Part shown: positions 8,256 to 17,258 of the stretch, in pieces | How the letters are laid out: every line of letters starts with the position of its first letter | Numbering within the stretch: the first letter of the stretch is position 1 | Assembly (NCBI GenBank): GCA_029906195.1 | Contig: JARWSJ010000004.1 | Coordinates: 310,001-374,000 of the forward strand | Origin: Chitinophagaceae bacterium 26-R-25 | GTDB lineage: Bacteria > Bacteroidota > Bacteroidia > Chitinophagales > Chitinophagaceae | Direction of reading: 5' to 3' | Length of the DNA: 64,000 bases | Position numbers and translations under genes: made by a program | The notes under the pieces: generated by a model | Databases searched by the model: none | Seen by the model: the letters and a program-made list of their open reading frames with translations, nothing else | Told to the model about the DNA's origin: nothing

Positions 8256-9161
8256 ATGACACCCCAAAAAATAGATTGTGCAAAAGCCAGGCAAATTGAC
8301 CTGGTAGACTACTTACAAAGCCTCCATATTCACCCGGCAAAAATTAAAGGGAATGCATATTGGTACCATTCACCGTTGCGTCATGAACGCACTCCCTCGT
8401 TTAAAGTCGACCGGAAACTGAACCTGTGGTATGACCACGGCATGGGCAAAGGGGGCAACCTGGTTGATTTTGGCGTATTGTTTTTTAATTGTAGTGTAAC
8501 CGATTTTTTAGGAAGGGTAAACCAATCCGTAGTACCTTTTCCTTTTCACCAGCCGGATGTTTCGGGAACAGACAACAACAACGCTACAAGTAAAATAAGG
8601 TTAATTGAAGTAAAGCATATCACGGACAGATGGCTGCAGGCGTATTTGGAAAAGCGTGCCATTACAAGCGAAATTGCCAATACTTACTGCAAGGAAATCC
8701 ATTTTGAAGTCAACCAAAAGCGACACACTTGTATTGGGTTTAAAAACAATGCCGGTGGTTATGAACTCCGTAACGCTTACTACAAAGGAACCATCGCTCC
8801 GAAAGATTATACATTCATAGAAAACGGGCACCGCACAATAGCCGTGTTTGAAGGCTTTATGGATTTTCTTTCATTCATTGCTGAAAGAGAAAAACTATTA
8901 GCAACCCCTACAAATTATCTCATCCTGAATTCACTTGCTTTTTTTGAGAAGGCAAGAATGCTCATGGAAAATCACAGCAACATTTTTCTTTTTCTTGATA
9001 ACGACGAAGCAGGGAAAAACATCACCGCAAAAGCAACGGCCTCCACGGGCAAATACATAGATAAATCTGGTGTTTATAGCCAATGCAAAGATGTAAACGA
9101 TTGGCTGGTGAACCAAAGGTTATGGCGGATGCGCCAACCTTTCATCAGGGTCAGATTTTAA
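8256..9161 (+). CDS. DNA primase with CHC2-like and TOPRIM domains
   Basis: A mobile-element primase. Residues ~10-75 resemble the CHC2 fold (YHSPLRHERTPSFKVD...WYDHGMGKGGNLVDFG), but the zinc-binding cysteines of DnaG are replaced, so this domain may not bind zinc. TOPRIM motifs are present: VFEGFMDFLS with the catalytic glutamate at about residue 200, and LFLDNDEAGK with the DxD at about residue 245. The start at 8256 (MTPQKIDCAKARQIDLVDYL) is chosen because relatives begin with this segment and because an upstream ATG at 8181 would overlap the repeat cluster. It probably primes replication with the SF3 helicase upstream. Confidence 0.85.
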   Translation: MTPQKIDCAKARQIDLVDYLQSLHIHPAKIKGNAYWYHSPLRHERTPSFKVDRKLNLWYDHGMGKGGNLVDFGVLFFNCSVTDFLGRVNQSVVPFPFHQPDVSGTDNNNATSKIRLIEVKHITDRWLQAYLEKRAITSEIANTYCKEIHFEVNQKRHTCIGFKNNAGGYELRNAYYKGTIAPKDYTFIENGHRTIAVFEGFMDFLSFIAEREKLLATPTNYLILNSLAFFEKARMLMENHSNIFLFLDNDEAGKNITAKATASTGKYIDKSGVYSQCKDVNDWLVNQRLWRMRQPFIRVRF

Positions 9162-9201
9162 AACATTCTTTTAATCATCTCATAAAACCAAATGTATAGC
9201 T

Positions 9202-9915
9202 ATGAAAAAGTTTTATTTCAACATTCAGGCCAAAGGCGGCGCTGGTAAATCAATGCTCACTTATTTGCAGGCTCTGCGCGAGCAAAACAATCACAGAGCC
9301 TATTTTGTAGATTTTGATAGTTCGATTAAATCAAGTCACCAACAGCTGAAGTTCCTGCAAGGAAAAACCCCGCCACGTTTCGCCATGATGAGCTTATTGG
9401 ATATAAACGAGAAATTAGACAGACAGCTTTTATTTGAAAACCTGTTTGAATTATCACAAAAAGATTATGACAGCTATTATCTTGATTTTGGCGCACCGGA
9501 AAGCGATCAGCTCCCCGCGCTGTTTTCGAAAGACTATACCATCCAGGAATTTAAACAGGTAGCCGATGAATTAAATGCAGCGTTCATTTTCAATATTGTT
9601 ATTGCCGGGGGAAGTTCGTATGAGCCTTGCACCGACTACCTCCAAAAGATTGTAACGCTGATCAAAGGAACTTTTGAAGTGACTATGTACGTCAATCAAA
9701 CCATGTTTGCAGGCAGCCCTGAACTAATAACCGAACTAAAAACATTTGGCTACGTGCAGGGTAATAATATCCAATCTGTAAATCTGTTTGGCGATTTTGA
9801 TGTCACCACCGCACCACACAAAAGCATCCTGCAAAAAATCAGGGAAGGTAAAGGCATGGAGGCTTATGCTTTCATAGAAAAAATAAAAATTCAAAAAGAA
9901 CTGTCAAAACTCTAG
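9202..9915 (+). CDS. ParA/MinD-like P-loop ATPase
   Basis: A 237-aa ATPase with a deviant Walker A box, KGGAGKS, at residues 11-17, followed by AYFVDFDSS (switch I-like) and a YYLDFGAPESD segment in the Walker B position. Such ATPases partition plasmids, or act as accessory partition or mobilisation factors in integrated elements. No ParB gene is visible nearby; the next gene encodes a membrane protein that might be a partner. It is about 40 bp downstream of the primase and in the same direction, so an operon is likely. Confidence 0.8.
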   Translation: MKKFYFNIQAKGGAGKSMLTYLQALREQNNHRAYFVDFDSSIKSSHQQLKFLQGKTPPRFAMMSLLDINEKLDRQLLFENLFELSQKDYDSYYLDFGAPESDQLPALFSKDYTIQEFKQVADELNAAFIFNIVIAGGSSYEPCTDYLQKIVTLIKGTFEVTMYVNQTMFAGSPELITELKTFGYVQGNNIQSVNLFGDFDVTTAPHKSILQKIREGKGMEAYAFIEKIKIQKELSKL

Positions 9916-9920
9916 TGCAA

Positions 9921-10355
9921 ATGGAGCAGTCAAAAATTGATTACAAGAAAATTCGTCCGCAGATTGCTGTAAAGTATGGAGTCGAACTCGATGAAATATC
10001 CATCACCATATTATCGGTCCTGGTGATGGAACAAAAAATGGAATTCGAACTTCAAAACAAAAAACTGGATACTGCTATTAAAAAAATGGAAGGGTCGCAA
10101 GAAGCGTTGCAGGTGGATAAGGAGCATCCTTACTGGCAGGCGTTTTGGTTTGGCATGGGCAAGTGGGGAATCGGAATCTGTTTGGCAGTTTGCTTTTCTG
10201 TTATTTTCTATTGCATTCACCTCAGTAAAAATAGAGAGAACGAAAACTTAAACAGGCAGGTAAATTGGTGCCACGGCTATATAGATGTTTTGCGAAAAGG
10301 AAGCAAAAAAGAAAGCGCAGAGTTTCTTAAAAAGAATCCCTACCCCGAAGAATAG
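9921..10355 (+). CDS. Single-pass membrane protein of the element, unknown function
   Basis: A 144-aa protein with an N-terminal charged, probably helical region (residues 1-70) and one transmembrane segment at about 76-98 (FGMGKWGIGICLAVCFSVIFYC). A charged C-terminal tail follows. A GTG start at 9915 overlaps the ParA-like stop by one base and would add two residues; the ATG at 9921 is equally possible. The tight coupling to the ATPase suggests a shared task. No family was recognised. Confidence 0.65.
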   Translation: MEQSKIDYKKIRPQIAVKYGVELDEISITILSVLVMEQKMEFELQNKKLDTAIKKMEGSQEALQVDKEHPYWQAFWFGMGKWGIGICLAVCFSVIFYCIHLSKNRENENLNRQVNWCHGYIDVLRKGSKKESAEFLKKNPYPEE

Positions 10356-10379
10356 TTTTGAAAAAAAATTACTGATTTT

Positions 10380-10721
10380 ATGTACAAAGAATTTTTACGA
10401 AAAGAACTTTTAGAAAAACGGTACGGCATTTATAGCAGAATAGTAGAAATATATGCGGCGCAGTCGGTGGAATTAAGAACGGCATCCTGTTTACGCCGCT
10501 GGCTTTCGCAGGAATTGGATGTATCCAAAGACAAAATTGAACTCAGCAGCCTTGATTCTGCTTTGCAACGTCAGAAGAAAAAAAATGGTGGTACCATGAA
10601 GAATAAAGATATAAAAGAGGTTGTTAAAAACGGCAACAACAAAGCGCTGCAAGGAGATGGTTTTACATTTTCCAAACCCGGGTCCGATGATATAAGACCG
10701 TCACGAATAAATGAGCTGTAA
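10380..10721 (+). CDS. Hypothetical element protein
   Basis: A 113-aa basic protein. The first ~60 residues are predicted helical (KEFLRKELLEKRYGIYSRIVEIY...), with a SCLRRWLSQELDVSKDKI stretch that could be a small helical DNA-binding fold. The C-terminal half is low-complexity and polar. It follows the membrane protein by 24 bp and closes the presumed maintenance operon. No family was recognised. A structured element (copy C) starts soon after its stop. Confidence 0.55.
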   Translation: MYKEFLRKELLEKRYGIYSRIVEIYAAQSVELRTASCLRRWLSQELDVSKDKIELSSLDSALQRQKKKNGGTMKNKDIKEVVKNGNNKALQGDGFTFSKPGSDDIRPSRINEL

Positions 10722-10764
10722 CAAGAATGCAGGGTTTTAATAAGCCTGAATAGATGGTGTATAA

Positions 10765-10955
10765 AGTTTGATGAGCTTTAATGCAGTTGAATAAATGTCA
10801 ATGAATGTACAAGCCTATTCACACTCATTTTGGCTTCTTTCTAAAGCAATCAGCTTTTTGAAGTCTGTTGCCTCGCTTTAAAGGCAACGGCAAGATGTAC
10901 GGTTGTTAAACAACCGATCTTGCCGCTACCCCTCGAATCTCGTCCGCGGAGCATT
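10765..10955 (+). ncRNA. Structured non-coding element, copy C
   Basis: Clearly related to copy B along its whole length: TGATGAGCTT(T/C)AA at the 5' end, the conserved CAAGCCTATT loop, and a TTTCTAA segment. The hairpin GTTGCC/GGCAAC lies at 10867-10888 and the long stem at 10889-10924 (GGCAAGAT/ATCTTGCC outside, CGGTTGT/ACAACCG inside). The tail, CTCGAATCTCGTCCGCGG, matches the copy A tail. No open frame covers it. It fills the gap between the 113-aa gene and the small gene at 11085. Confidence 0.55.
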
Positions 10956-11084
10956 TGGGAGGATTGTTTGAAATGTTTAAAGCTTATCTAAACGCGGGTG
11001 ACTATCCAATAACAAAACAAACAATGGCGTGAGAAAGCTGAATTAGTATCTGCCAATTATTTGTAAAAACTAAAACCTTGATGT

Positions 11085-11273
11085 ATGAAATACTTTATTA
11101 TTCAAACAGAAGTTCAGCGGCAGACAAATAATTTTAAAGTTGTCAAAGTTAGAGATACGGACGAGAGTGAATTCCTCGAAGGTTTGGAAGAGGGGACTGA
11201 AGTGCTGACCGTCGGAGACAGTTTGATGGAAGTACTTATAACATTTGAAAAAACAATGGCTCGCCAGTTATAG
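11085..11273 (+). CDS. Small hypothetical protein
   Basis: A 62-aa acidic protein starting MKYFIIQTEVQRQTNNFKVVKV. It looks like a compact alpha/beta fold and has no signal peptide or membrane segment. It stands alone between structured element copy C and the regulatory region of the glycan locus. The composition and ATG start suggest a real gene, but no family is recognised. Confidence 0.5.
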   Translation: MKYFIIQTEVQRQTNNFKVVKVRDTDESEFLEGLEEGTEVLTVGDSLMEVLITFEKTMARQL

Positions 11274-11432
11274 GGAAGCAGCTGAAAAGTACCATGCATA
11301 TTCCTGTATTTTATTTTGAAATCAGGTTTTTCAGTCTTAACCTTCAAAAAATAAACGAGTCATTGAGAACGTTGGGTAAATCGTAGAGTACATCTTGACA
11401 TAGATTCACATTGAAAAAAAACAAAGGGTTCT

Positions 11433-11447
11433 AGTGTGTCACACACT
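11433..11447. promoter_or_regulatory. Palindrome AGTGTGTCACACACT
   Basis: A perfect 7+1+7 palindrome in otherwise AT-rich intergenic DNA. It may be a dimeric regulator site. No cognate regulator can be assigned. Confidence 0.35.
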
Positions 11448-11629
11448 TTACACAGCGAATCCTTAATTCATTAAGGCTATCTGTTGCTAAGCTAATTGAA
11501 AGTTGCAAACATTTTCGCCTTTACCTTTTCGGTTTTGTTGCTAATATCAAGTTAGACAACATTTATATAGATATGAAATCAAGGAGAGTTTGCCAAATAT
11601 GCAAAGTTTTGCGTATCTCCTCTCAAATA

Positions 11630-11645
11630 ACGCAAACGTTTGCGT
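11630..11645. promoter_or_regulatory. LacI-type operator candidate ACGCAAACGTTTGCGT
   Basis: A perfect 16-bp palindrome with the central CG and AAACGTTT core typical of LacI/GalR-family operators. A second, imperfect site with the same half (GCAAA..TTTGC) lies about 20 bp upstream. They precede the sigma factor gene of the glycan locus. No LacI gene lies in the window, so any repressor would act from elsewhere. Confidence 0.5.
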
Positions 11646-11773
11646 ACAAGTAATTTTGCCAGTCAAAAAATAATAATGCAAATTTAACATCTAATAATAT
11701 TTATTCTTTTCATTTGTTGGCTAATTAGGTGTTGATAAATCTTACAAAAAACGCCTGCTTTTCTGAAGAAGTA

Positions 11774-12382
11774 ATGTGCGATAAAAAAGTATATAACGAG
11801 GTAAAACTGCTTAGCCGCATCGCTGATAGTGATCATGCCGCTTTTCGGGAAGTATTTGACCACTACCGGAATAAAATATTCTCCATCGCATACAAAATGC
11901 TGAAAGATGAGGCACTGGCACAGGATGCCGTTCAGGATATATTTGTCAAACTATGGCTTCACAAAGAAAAATTGCAGGGGATCAACAACTTTAATGCTTA
12001 CATTAACACACTTACCCGTAACCACCTGTTTAACCAGCTAAAAAGAATAGCCCATGCAGAAAAGATTGTGAACCGGTCAGAAAACAAGCACCACGTTTCT
12101 TGTGATTCTGTTACGGAAAATATTGAATATAAAGAGTTTTCTTTCCAGTTGGCAAAGTGTGTAAATAAACTCCCACCACAACAAAAAAAGGTTTACCAGC
12201 TTGGAAAAGAGGAAGGCATGAAATATGAGGAAATAGCAGAACAACTCCATATTTCAAAGGAAACCGTAAAGACACATATGGCCGAAGCCCTTCGTTCTAT
12301 TAAATCGCGGTTAATCAGCAGGGCAGATATAATTCTATGGCTAATTATGTCACTATCTATATTCAGGATATTTTTTTTCTGA
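11774..12382 (+). CDS. ECF-type RNA polymerase sigma factor (glycan locus)
   Basis: An extracytoplasmic-function sigma factor of the Bacteroidota SusCD-linked group. Region 2 is seen as AFREVFDHYRNKIFSIAYKML...AQDAVQDIFVKLW (residues ~20-60) and region 4 as LPPQQKKVYQLGKEEGMKYEEIAEQLHISKETVKTHM (~135-175). The C-terminus has a short hydrophobic tail, common in this group. The ATG at 11774 is preferred to an upstream GTG at 11729. It should pair with the FecR anti-sigma encoded next and switch on susC/susD when the transporter senses substrate. Confidence 0.9.
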   Translation: MCDKKVYNEVKLLSRIADSDHAAFREVFDHYRNKIFSIAYKMLKDEALAQDAVQDIFVKLWLHKEKLQGINNFNAYINTLTRNHLFNQLKRIAHAEKIVNRSENKHHVSCDSVTENIEYKEFSFQLAKCVNKLPPQQKKVYQLGKEEGMKYEEIAEQLHISKETVKTHMAEALRSIKSRLISRADIILWLIMSLSIFRIFFF

Positions 12383-12490
12383 TTTTTTATTTTTCAACTC
12401 CCCCTTTTTTTCTTTTCAGTTGTCTGATAGTATATATGGCAATCTTCTAATCTCATCTAAGGTCGGAAAACGCCTCTGTAAACTGAAAAT

Positions 12491-13699
12491 ATGGAACATT
12501 CAAAATCCCGTTTGGCGTGGCTATTTTATCGCTATCAGAATAATATTTGCACATCGGAAGAAAGAAAAGAATTTTTAGAACTGGTGGCAGATTCCGAAAA
12601 TCATGAGGAAATAAACCGGCTTCTTGGAGTTGCCGTGGAAGAATCGGAGGCTGACATGGAAATGAATAAAAAGAAAGCCGATGAAGTTTTCGCTATTGTT
12701 TTAAATACAGTTGAAAAAAACAAAATGTCGTCAATTGTAATATGGCCCCGGTTTCGCAAAATTGCTGTAGCAGCATCTGTAGCACTTATTGTGGGATTGG
12801 GTCTTTATTCTCTTTTGCCTGGCGGCAAACCCCATGTAACAGCAGTATTTCCTGAAGCAAAAAAGACAAAGAATGATGCAATGCCAGGCGGAAATAAAGC
12901 GGTGCTTACCCTGGCGGACGGCTCTCAAATTATTTTGGACAGTGCAAAGGATGGAATCATCACCAAACAGGGAAATGTTAAAGTAATAAAATTAAATAAT
13001 GGCCAGATAGTCTACAATGGTTCCAGTAACCAGGCTACAGAAGTACAATATAACACCATCAACACGCCAAAAGGCGGCCAGTACAAAATCATTTTATCAG
13101 ATGGAACTGAAGCGTGGTTAAATGCTGCTTCTGCAATACGTTATCCTACGGCTTTTTCAGGCACCTCAAGGGAAGTGGAAATTTCCGGTGAAGTTTATTT
13201 TGAAGTGACTAAAAATAAGCACCAGCCATTTACAGTAAAAAAGATGAATGATGCCTCGACTATACAGGTATTGGGTACCCATTTTAATGTGAACGCTTAC
13301 GATGACGAAACAGAGATAAGAGTCACGTTGCTGGAAGGAAAGGTAAAAGTTGCTAAAGGCAATGATCAAAATATTTTAAAACCCGGACAACAAGCCCGGA
13401 TTATTAACTCCCCCTCAGGAGATGGGACCATAAAGGTTCTTAATAATGTTGATCTTGATGAAATTATGGCCTGGAAGAATGGCAAATTCGATTTCGGCGA
13501 AAAAGCATCCATCGAAGATATTATGCTGCAAATGGCCAGGTGGTATAACATAGAAGTAGAATATAAAGGAAAGGTGACACAACACTTCTGCGGAACCATA
13601 TCAAGGAATGTAAACGCCTCACAGGTGTTTAAAATGTTGGAAGCAACTGGCGGCGTTAAATTTAAAATGGAAGGAAATAAAGTGATAGTAAGGCCATAA
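12491..13699 (+). CDS. FecR-family anti-sigma factor
   Basis: A transmembrane anti-sigma factor. The cytoplasmic N-terminal ~90 residues would hold the sigma factor, and one membrane helix follows at about 92-112 (IAVAASVALIVGLGLYSLL). The periplasmic FecR domain spans ~180-290, with the typical TPKGGQYKIILSDGTEAWLNAAS and EISGEVYFEV motifs. A DUF4974 domain ends the protein (IEDIMLQMARWYNIEVEY). It receives the signal from the STN domain of the SusC protein encoded downstream. The length (402 aa) is normal. Confidence 0.93.
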   Translation: MEHSKSRLAWLFYRYQNNICTSEERKEFLELVADSENHEEINRLLGVAVEESEADMEMNKKKADEVFAIVLNTVEKNKMSSIVIWPRFRKIAVAASVALIVGLGLYSLLPGGKPHVTAVFPEAKKTKNDAMPGGNKAVLTLADGSQIILDSAKDGIITKQGNVKVIKLNNGQIVYNGSSNQATEVQYNTINTPKGGQYKIILSDGTEAWLNAASAIRYPTAFSGTSREVEISGEVYFEVTKNKHQPFTVKKMNDASTIQVLGTHFNVNAYDDETEIRVTLLEGKVKVAKGNDQNILKPGQQARIINSPSGDGTIKVLNNVDLDEIMAWKNGKFDFGEKASIEDIMLQMARWYNIEVEYKGKVTQHFCGTISRNVNASQVFKMLEATGGVKFKMEGNKVIVRP

Positions 13700-13728
13700 A
13701 AAAGGAACTACGATTGGCCAAAAACAAA

Positions 13729-13754
13729 ACCGCCCCGGGTGGATCCGAAGCGGT
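13729..13754 (+). promoter_or_regulatory. Hairpin between fecR and susC
   Basis: ACCGC (729-733) pairs with GCGGT (750-754) around a GC-rich loop containing CCCGGGT and GGATCCG. It lies about 70 bp before the susC start. A stronger hairpin occupies the same place in the second locus (30689-30713). It may attenuate transcription or protect the mRNA end. Confidence 0.4.
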
Positions 13755-13825
13755 AAATGGTTTGGTCAATCTAATTATACAACCGTGATAGACTGTGATT
13801 ATTTAACCAAAACCAAAACAAAGTT

Positions 13826-16800
13826 ATGTTTTTGCAAACGAGCGGCAAATCCCAAAATCTGCGATTTGATGTGATGCCAAAAAAACTGCTGAGAATTATG
13901 AAACTTACTACCGTTTTAATTTTTGCAACCTGCCTGCAGGTTGCTGCAAAGGGGTATTCGCAAATTACCCTCAACGAAAGCAACACACCATTAAAAAAAG
14001 TATTTAAAAAAATCCAGAAGCAAAGCGGCTATGATTTTTTATGCACCTATGATCTGCTGCAACAAGCCGGTAATGTAACTGTACAGGTAAATAATAGTTC
14101 TCTTGACGATGTTCTTGAAAAAATACTAAAGGGTAAAGGCCTGACTTACACAATGATGGAAAAAACCATTGTGATTAAAAAAGATATCGAACATACGAAA
14201 GAATATAAAGAAAACAGTCCAGCGGCAGCAGAAATCCGTGGTGTTGTTAAAGATAACAATGGAATACCCGTGGCTGGTGTTTCCGTAATAGTAAAAGGAA
14301 CTAAAAAAGGAACCAGTACAGATGCTTCGGGTGCCTTTACCATTGATGCCAAGGAAGGCGATGTATTGGAATTTTCTTCAATAGGCTATAAAAAAATAAG
14401 TATTACAATAGCTAAGAATCTGACGGTATCTGTTATAATTGAAGCAAAGGTAGTGGAGGCTAACGAAGTTGTAGTAATAGGATATGGAACGCAAAAGAAA
14501 GTAAATCTTACCGGTTCTGTAGCCACTATTAGTAATACAGATCTTAAAGGTCGGCCTAATCAAGATATGCTGACTTCTATACAGGGACTTGTTCCTGGCG
14601 TTACCGTCATTTCCCGCCCGGGCGAAACCCCTGAAATTAACTTTCGAGGCCGGGGAAATCTAGGCAAATCGGCTCCCTTATTTGTAATTAATGGCGTTAT
14701 CGCCGATCAAAACATATTTTCCAACCTTGATCCGAATAGCATTGAGTCCATTTCTTTTTTGAAAGATGCGGCTTCTGCCTCTATATATGGTTCACGTGCA
14801 GCTTATGGCGTAGTGTTGGTAACCACCAAGTCAGGTAAAAAAGGCAAAATGGATATTTCGTACAACGGATTTGTGGGTGTTAAGTCACCCACCTATTTGC
14901 CCGATATGCTGAATTCTTGGGAGTATGCCCAATTGCTTAATGAAGGCCGTGTAAACAGTGGGCTTGCACCAGTTTACTCAGATGCAGAAATAGAAAAGTT
15001 TAAAAATGGGTCAGATCCTGATCATTACCCAAATACCCGGTGGTTTGATCTGGTGCTTGATAAAAAAGTTGTCACTACGCAACACTCTTTGAATTTTAGT
15101 GGTGGTACGGAAAAGACCCGGTATTTTACAGGCCTTGATTACCTATATGACGATCAGTTTATGCCTGGCCAGGGTAATAAGCGGTATAACCTGCATTCTA
15201 GATTATCATCCAATGTTACCAACTGGCTTACTATTAATTCCGATATATCTTATATAAGAACCCAATTTGATACGACTAATGGCGCTCCTTCAAACTATAA
15301 GATGCAATTTGAGCCACCTATTATGGTAGCAAGGCAATCAAATGGCGAATGGGGATCAATAGCCGGGGGAGCATCAGCATCCCAAACTTACATTAACTAT
15401 AATCCTTTAAGGACATTGCACAACAATGACTGGGCGCACAGCAACTCTGCAAATACCATTTTAGACCTTGGGTTTGACTTGAAACCTGTTAAAGGTTTTA
15501 CCATCAGTGGGCAAGCATCTTATACAGGAATTGAAAACAAATCAAAATCATATACTGCATTGCAGGATAATGTAAAAGACTTTACGACAGGTGATGAAAT
15601 CCCAGGTACAGGGAACGAAACAAACAAAATGGATATGTCATGGGGTAGCACTACCAGGCTGCTATTTACGGGTACCGCAAAATACGACTGGTCAAATGAC
15701 AAACATAATTTTTCAGTGTTGGGTGGTACTTCTTACGAGCAAAACAATTTTCAAGGATTGTCTGCTTCACGTAAAAACTTTCCTACAGATGATTTAACCG
15801 ATATATCGTCTGGTTCCAATGCACCTTTGGATATTACCAATGGTGGCGGTGTATCTGACTATAGGCTTAACTCTTATTTTGGGCGTATTAATTATAGTTT
15901 TTTAAATCGTTATTTATTTGAAGCCAATATCAGGGCAGATGGTTCTTCAAGGTTTAATAAAGACCATCGCTGGGGTGTTTTTCCATCTGTATCAGCAGGC
16001 TGGCTCCTTAGCAACGAATCATTTATGAAAAATGTAAGCTGGGTTAATCTCTTGAAATTAAGAGGCTCTTATGGTAAATTGGGAAATATAAATAACGTGG
16101 GCAACTATGACTATTTTCAGAAATACAGCACTGGCTTGGACTATAATTTTGACAAACAGTCTGTTTCCGGCATATACGAGTCGCAACCTGCTAATGCTAC
16201 ATTGGGATGGGAAAATGTTGCTATAACTGATTTTGGCGCCGACTTTGAATTATTCAACCACAAATTAAGTTTTACCGCCGATTATTATATTAAAAAAACC
16301 ACCGATATTTTGCTGGCCTACAATGTGCCTTTAGAAGTGGGGGTATTCAGTAACCCTTCGCAAAATATAGGGAAACTTCAAAATAGAGGAGTAGAACTTG
16401 CTCTGAATTACAAAACCCATACAGGCAATTTTCATTACTCTGTTGGCGGAAACATAGCCTTCAATAAAAATAAAATCACCGATTTGGCCGGCTCCGATAA
16501 TATGATATATGGTGGCGGCGATGTTATCAATTACATATACAAAGTGGGTTATGGAATAGGATCTTATTACGGATACAAGACTGATGGCCTTTATACACAA
16601 GATGAAATTAATAAGGGAAATTATTATGTGTTGGGCAGAACACCCGAGGCTGGCGACATTAAATACGTTCCTCAAAGAGCCAATGTGGCATTTGGCGATG
16701 AAATAACCGGGGATGACCGTGTTGTTATTGGAAACGATGTACCCAAATTTACTTATGGGATAAATGTAAATCTTCAATACAAAAACTTCGATCTTTCAGC

Positions 16801-17233
16801 CTTTGGTCAAGGCATTAACGGCGCCGATGTTGCTTTTGAAAATAATGCTTATATGGCCTTTTTTGAAAAAGGAAATTCGCGAAAATTTCATTTGCAAAGA
16901 TGGACTACTCAAAATCCCAATCCTAATGCCATTTACCCAAGGATATATGGAGGAACTACATTAGATGATTATAACCGCCAGAATTTTTCTAACTATCAAT
17001 TATTTGATGCTGATTATTTCCGCATTAAAATGATTTCATTCGGTTATGCCCTACCTGAAAAAATGTTATCGAAGTACAAGATTATTTCAACAAGGTTCTT
17101 TGTCAATCTTGAAAACATGTTTACCATTCGAGCAGATAAAAAAATGAAAGATTTTGATCCGGAAACGGCCAGCAGCCGCTCGCTGTCAATCGGTACAAAA
17201 ACCATTTCATTTGGTATCAACCTGAATTTTTAA
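13826..17233 (+). CDS. SusC/RagA-family TonB-dependent outer-membrane transporter with STN domain
   Basis: The 1135-aa barrel of a SusCD importer. After a signal region (residues ~25-48), an STN secretin/TonB short domain (~50-120) indicates signalling to FecR. It is followed by a CarboxypepD_reg-like domain (IRGVVKDNNGIPVAGVSVIVKGTKKG, ~130-210), the plug with TonB-box-like VVVIGYGTQKK (~215-225), and the 22-strand barrel. The SRAAYGVVLVTTK motif is typical of the family. It would import oligosaccharide captured by the SusD lipoprotein encoded 25 bp downstream. Substrate prediction rests on the linked GH109 and kinase genes. Confidence 0.95.
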   Translation: MFLQTSGKSQNLRFDVMPKKLLRIMKLTTVLIFATCLQVAAKGYSQITLNESNTPLKKVFKKIQKQSGYDFLCTYDLLQQAGNVTVQVNNSSLDDVLEKILKGKGLTYTMMEKTIVIKKDIEHTKEYKENSPAAAEIRGVVKDNNGIPVAGVSVIVKGTKKGTSTDASGAFTIDAKEGDVLEFSSIGYKKISITIAKNLTVSVIIEAKVVEANEVVVIGYGTQKKVNLTGSVATISNTDLKGRPNQDMLTSIQGLVPGVTVISRPGETPEINFRGRGNLGKSAPLFVINGVIADQNIFSNLDPNSIESISFLKDAASASIYGSRAAYGVVLVTTKSGKKGKMDISYNGFVGVKSPTYLPDMLNSWEYAQLLNEGRVNSGLAPVYSDAEIEKFKNGSDPDHYPNTRWFDLVLDKKVVTTQHSLNFSGGTEKTRYFTGLDYLYDDQFMPGQGNKRYNLHSRLSSNVTNWLTINSDISYIRTQFDTTNGAPSNYKMQFEPPIMVARQSNGEWGSIAGGASASQTYINYNPLRTLHNNDWAHSNSANTILDLGFDLKPVKGFTISGQASYTGIENKSKSYTALQDNVKDFTTGDEIPGTGNETNKMDMSWGSTTRLLFTGTAKYDWSNDKHNFSVLGGTSYEQNNFQGLSASRKNFPTDDLTDISSGSNAPLDITNGGGVSDYRLNSYFGRINYSFLNRYLFEANIRADGSSRFNKDHRWGVFPSVSAGWLLSNESFMKNVSWVNLLKLRGSYGKLGNINNVGNYDYFQKYSTGLDYNFDKQSVSGIYESQPANATLGWENVAITDFGADFELFNHKLSFTADYYIKKTTDILLAYNVPLEVGVFSNPSQNIGKLQNRGVELALNYKTHTGNFHYSVGGNIAFNKNKITDLAGSDNMIYGGGDVINYIYKVGYGIGSYYGYKTDGLYTQDEINKGNYYVLGRTPEAGDIKYVPQRANVAFGDEITGDDRVVIGNDVPKFTYGINVNLQYKNFDLSAFGQGINGADVAFENNAYMAFFEKGNSRKFHLQRWTTQNPNPNAIYPRIYGGTTLDDYNRQNFSNYQLFDADYFRIKMISFGYALPEKMLSKYKIISTRFFVNLENMFTIRADKKMKDFDPETASSRSLSIGTKTISFGINLNF

Positions 17234-17258
17234 TCTGCAAAAAAATAAAATTTCGATC

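Larger units (their letters stand above)
11274..11773. other. Regulatory intergenic region before the glycan locus
   Basis: No gene is visible in these 500 bases. Two perfect palindromes are listed separately (11433-11447 and 11630-11645), plus a weaker GCAAAGTTTTGC at about 11601-11612. The region probably carries the promoter of the sigma factor gene and marks the join between the maintenance module and the cargo. Confidence 0.55.
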
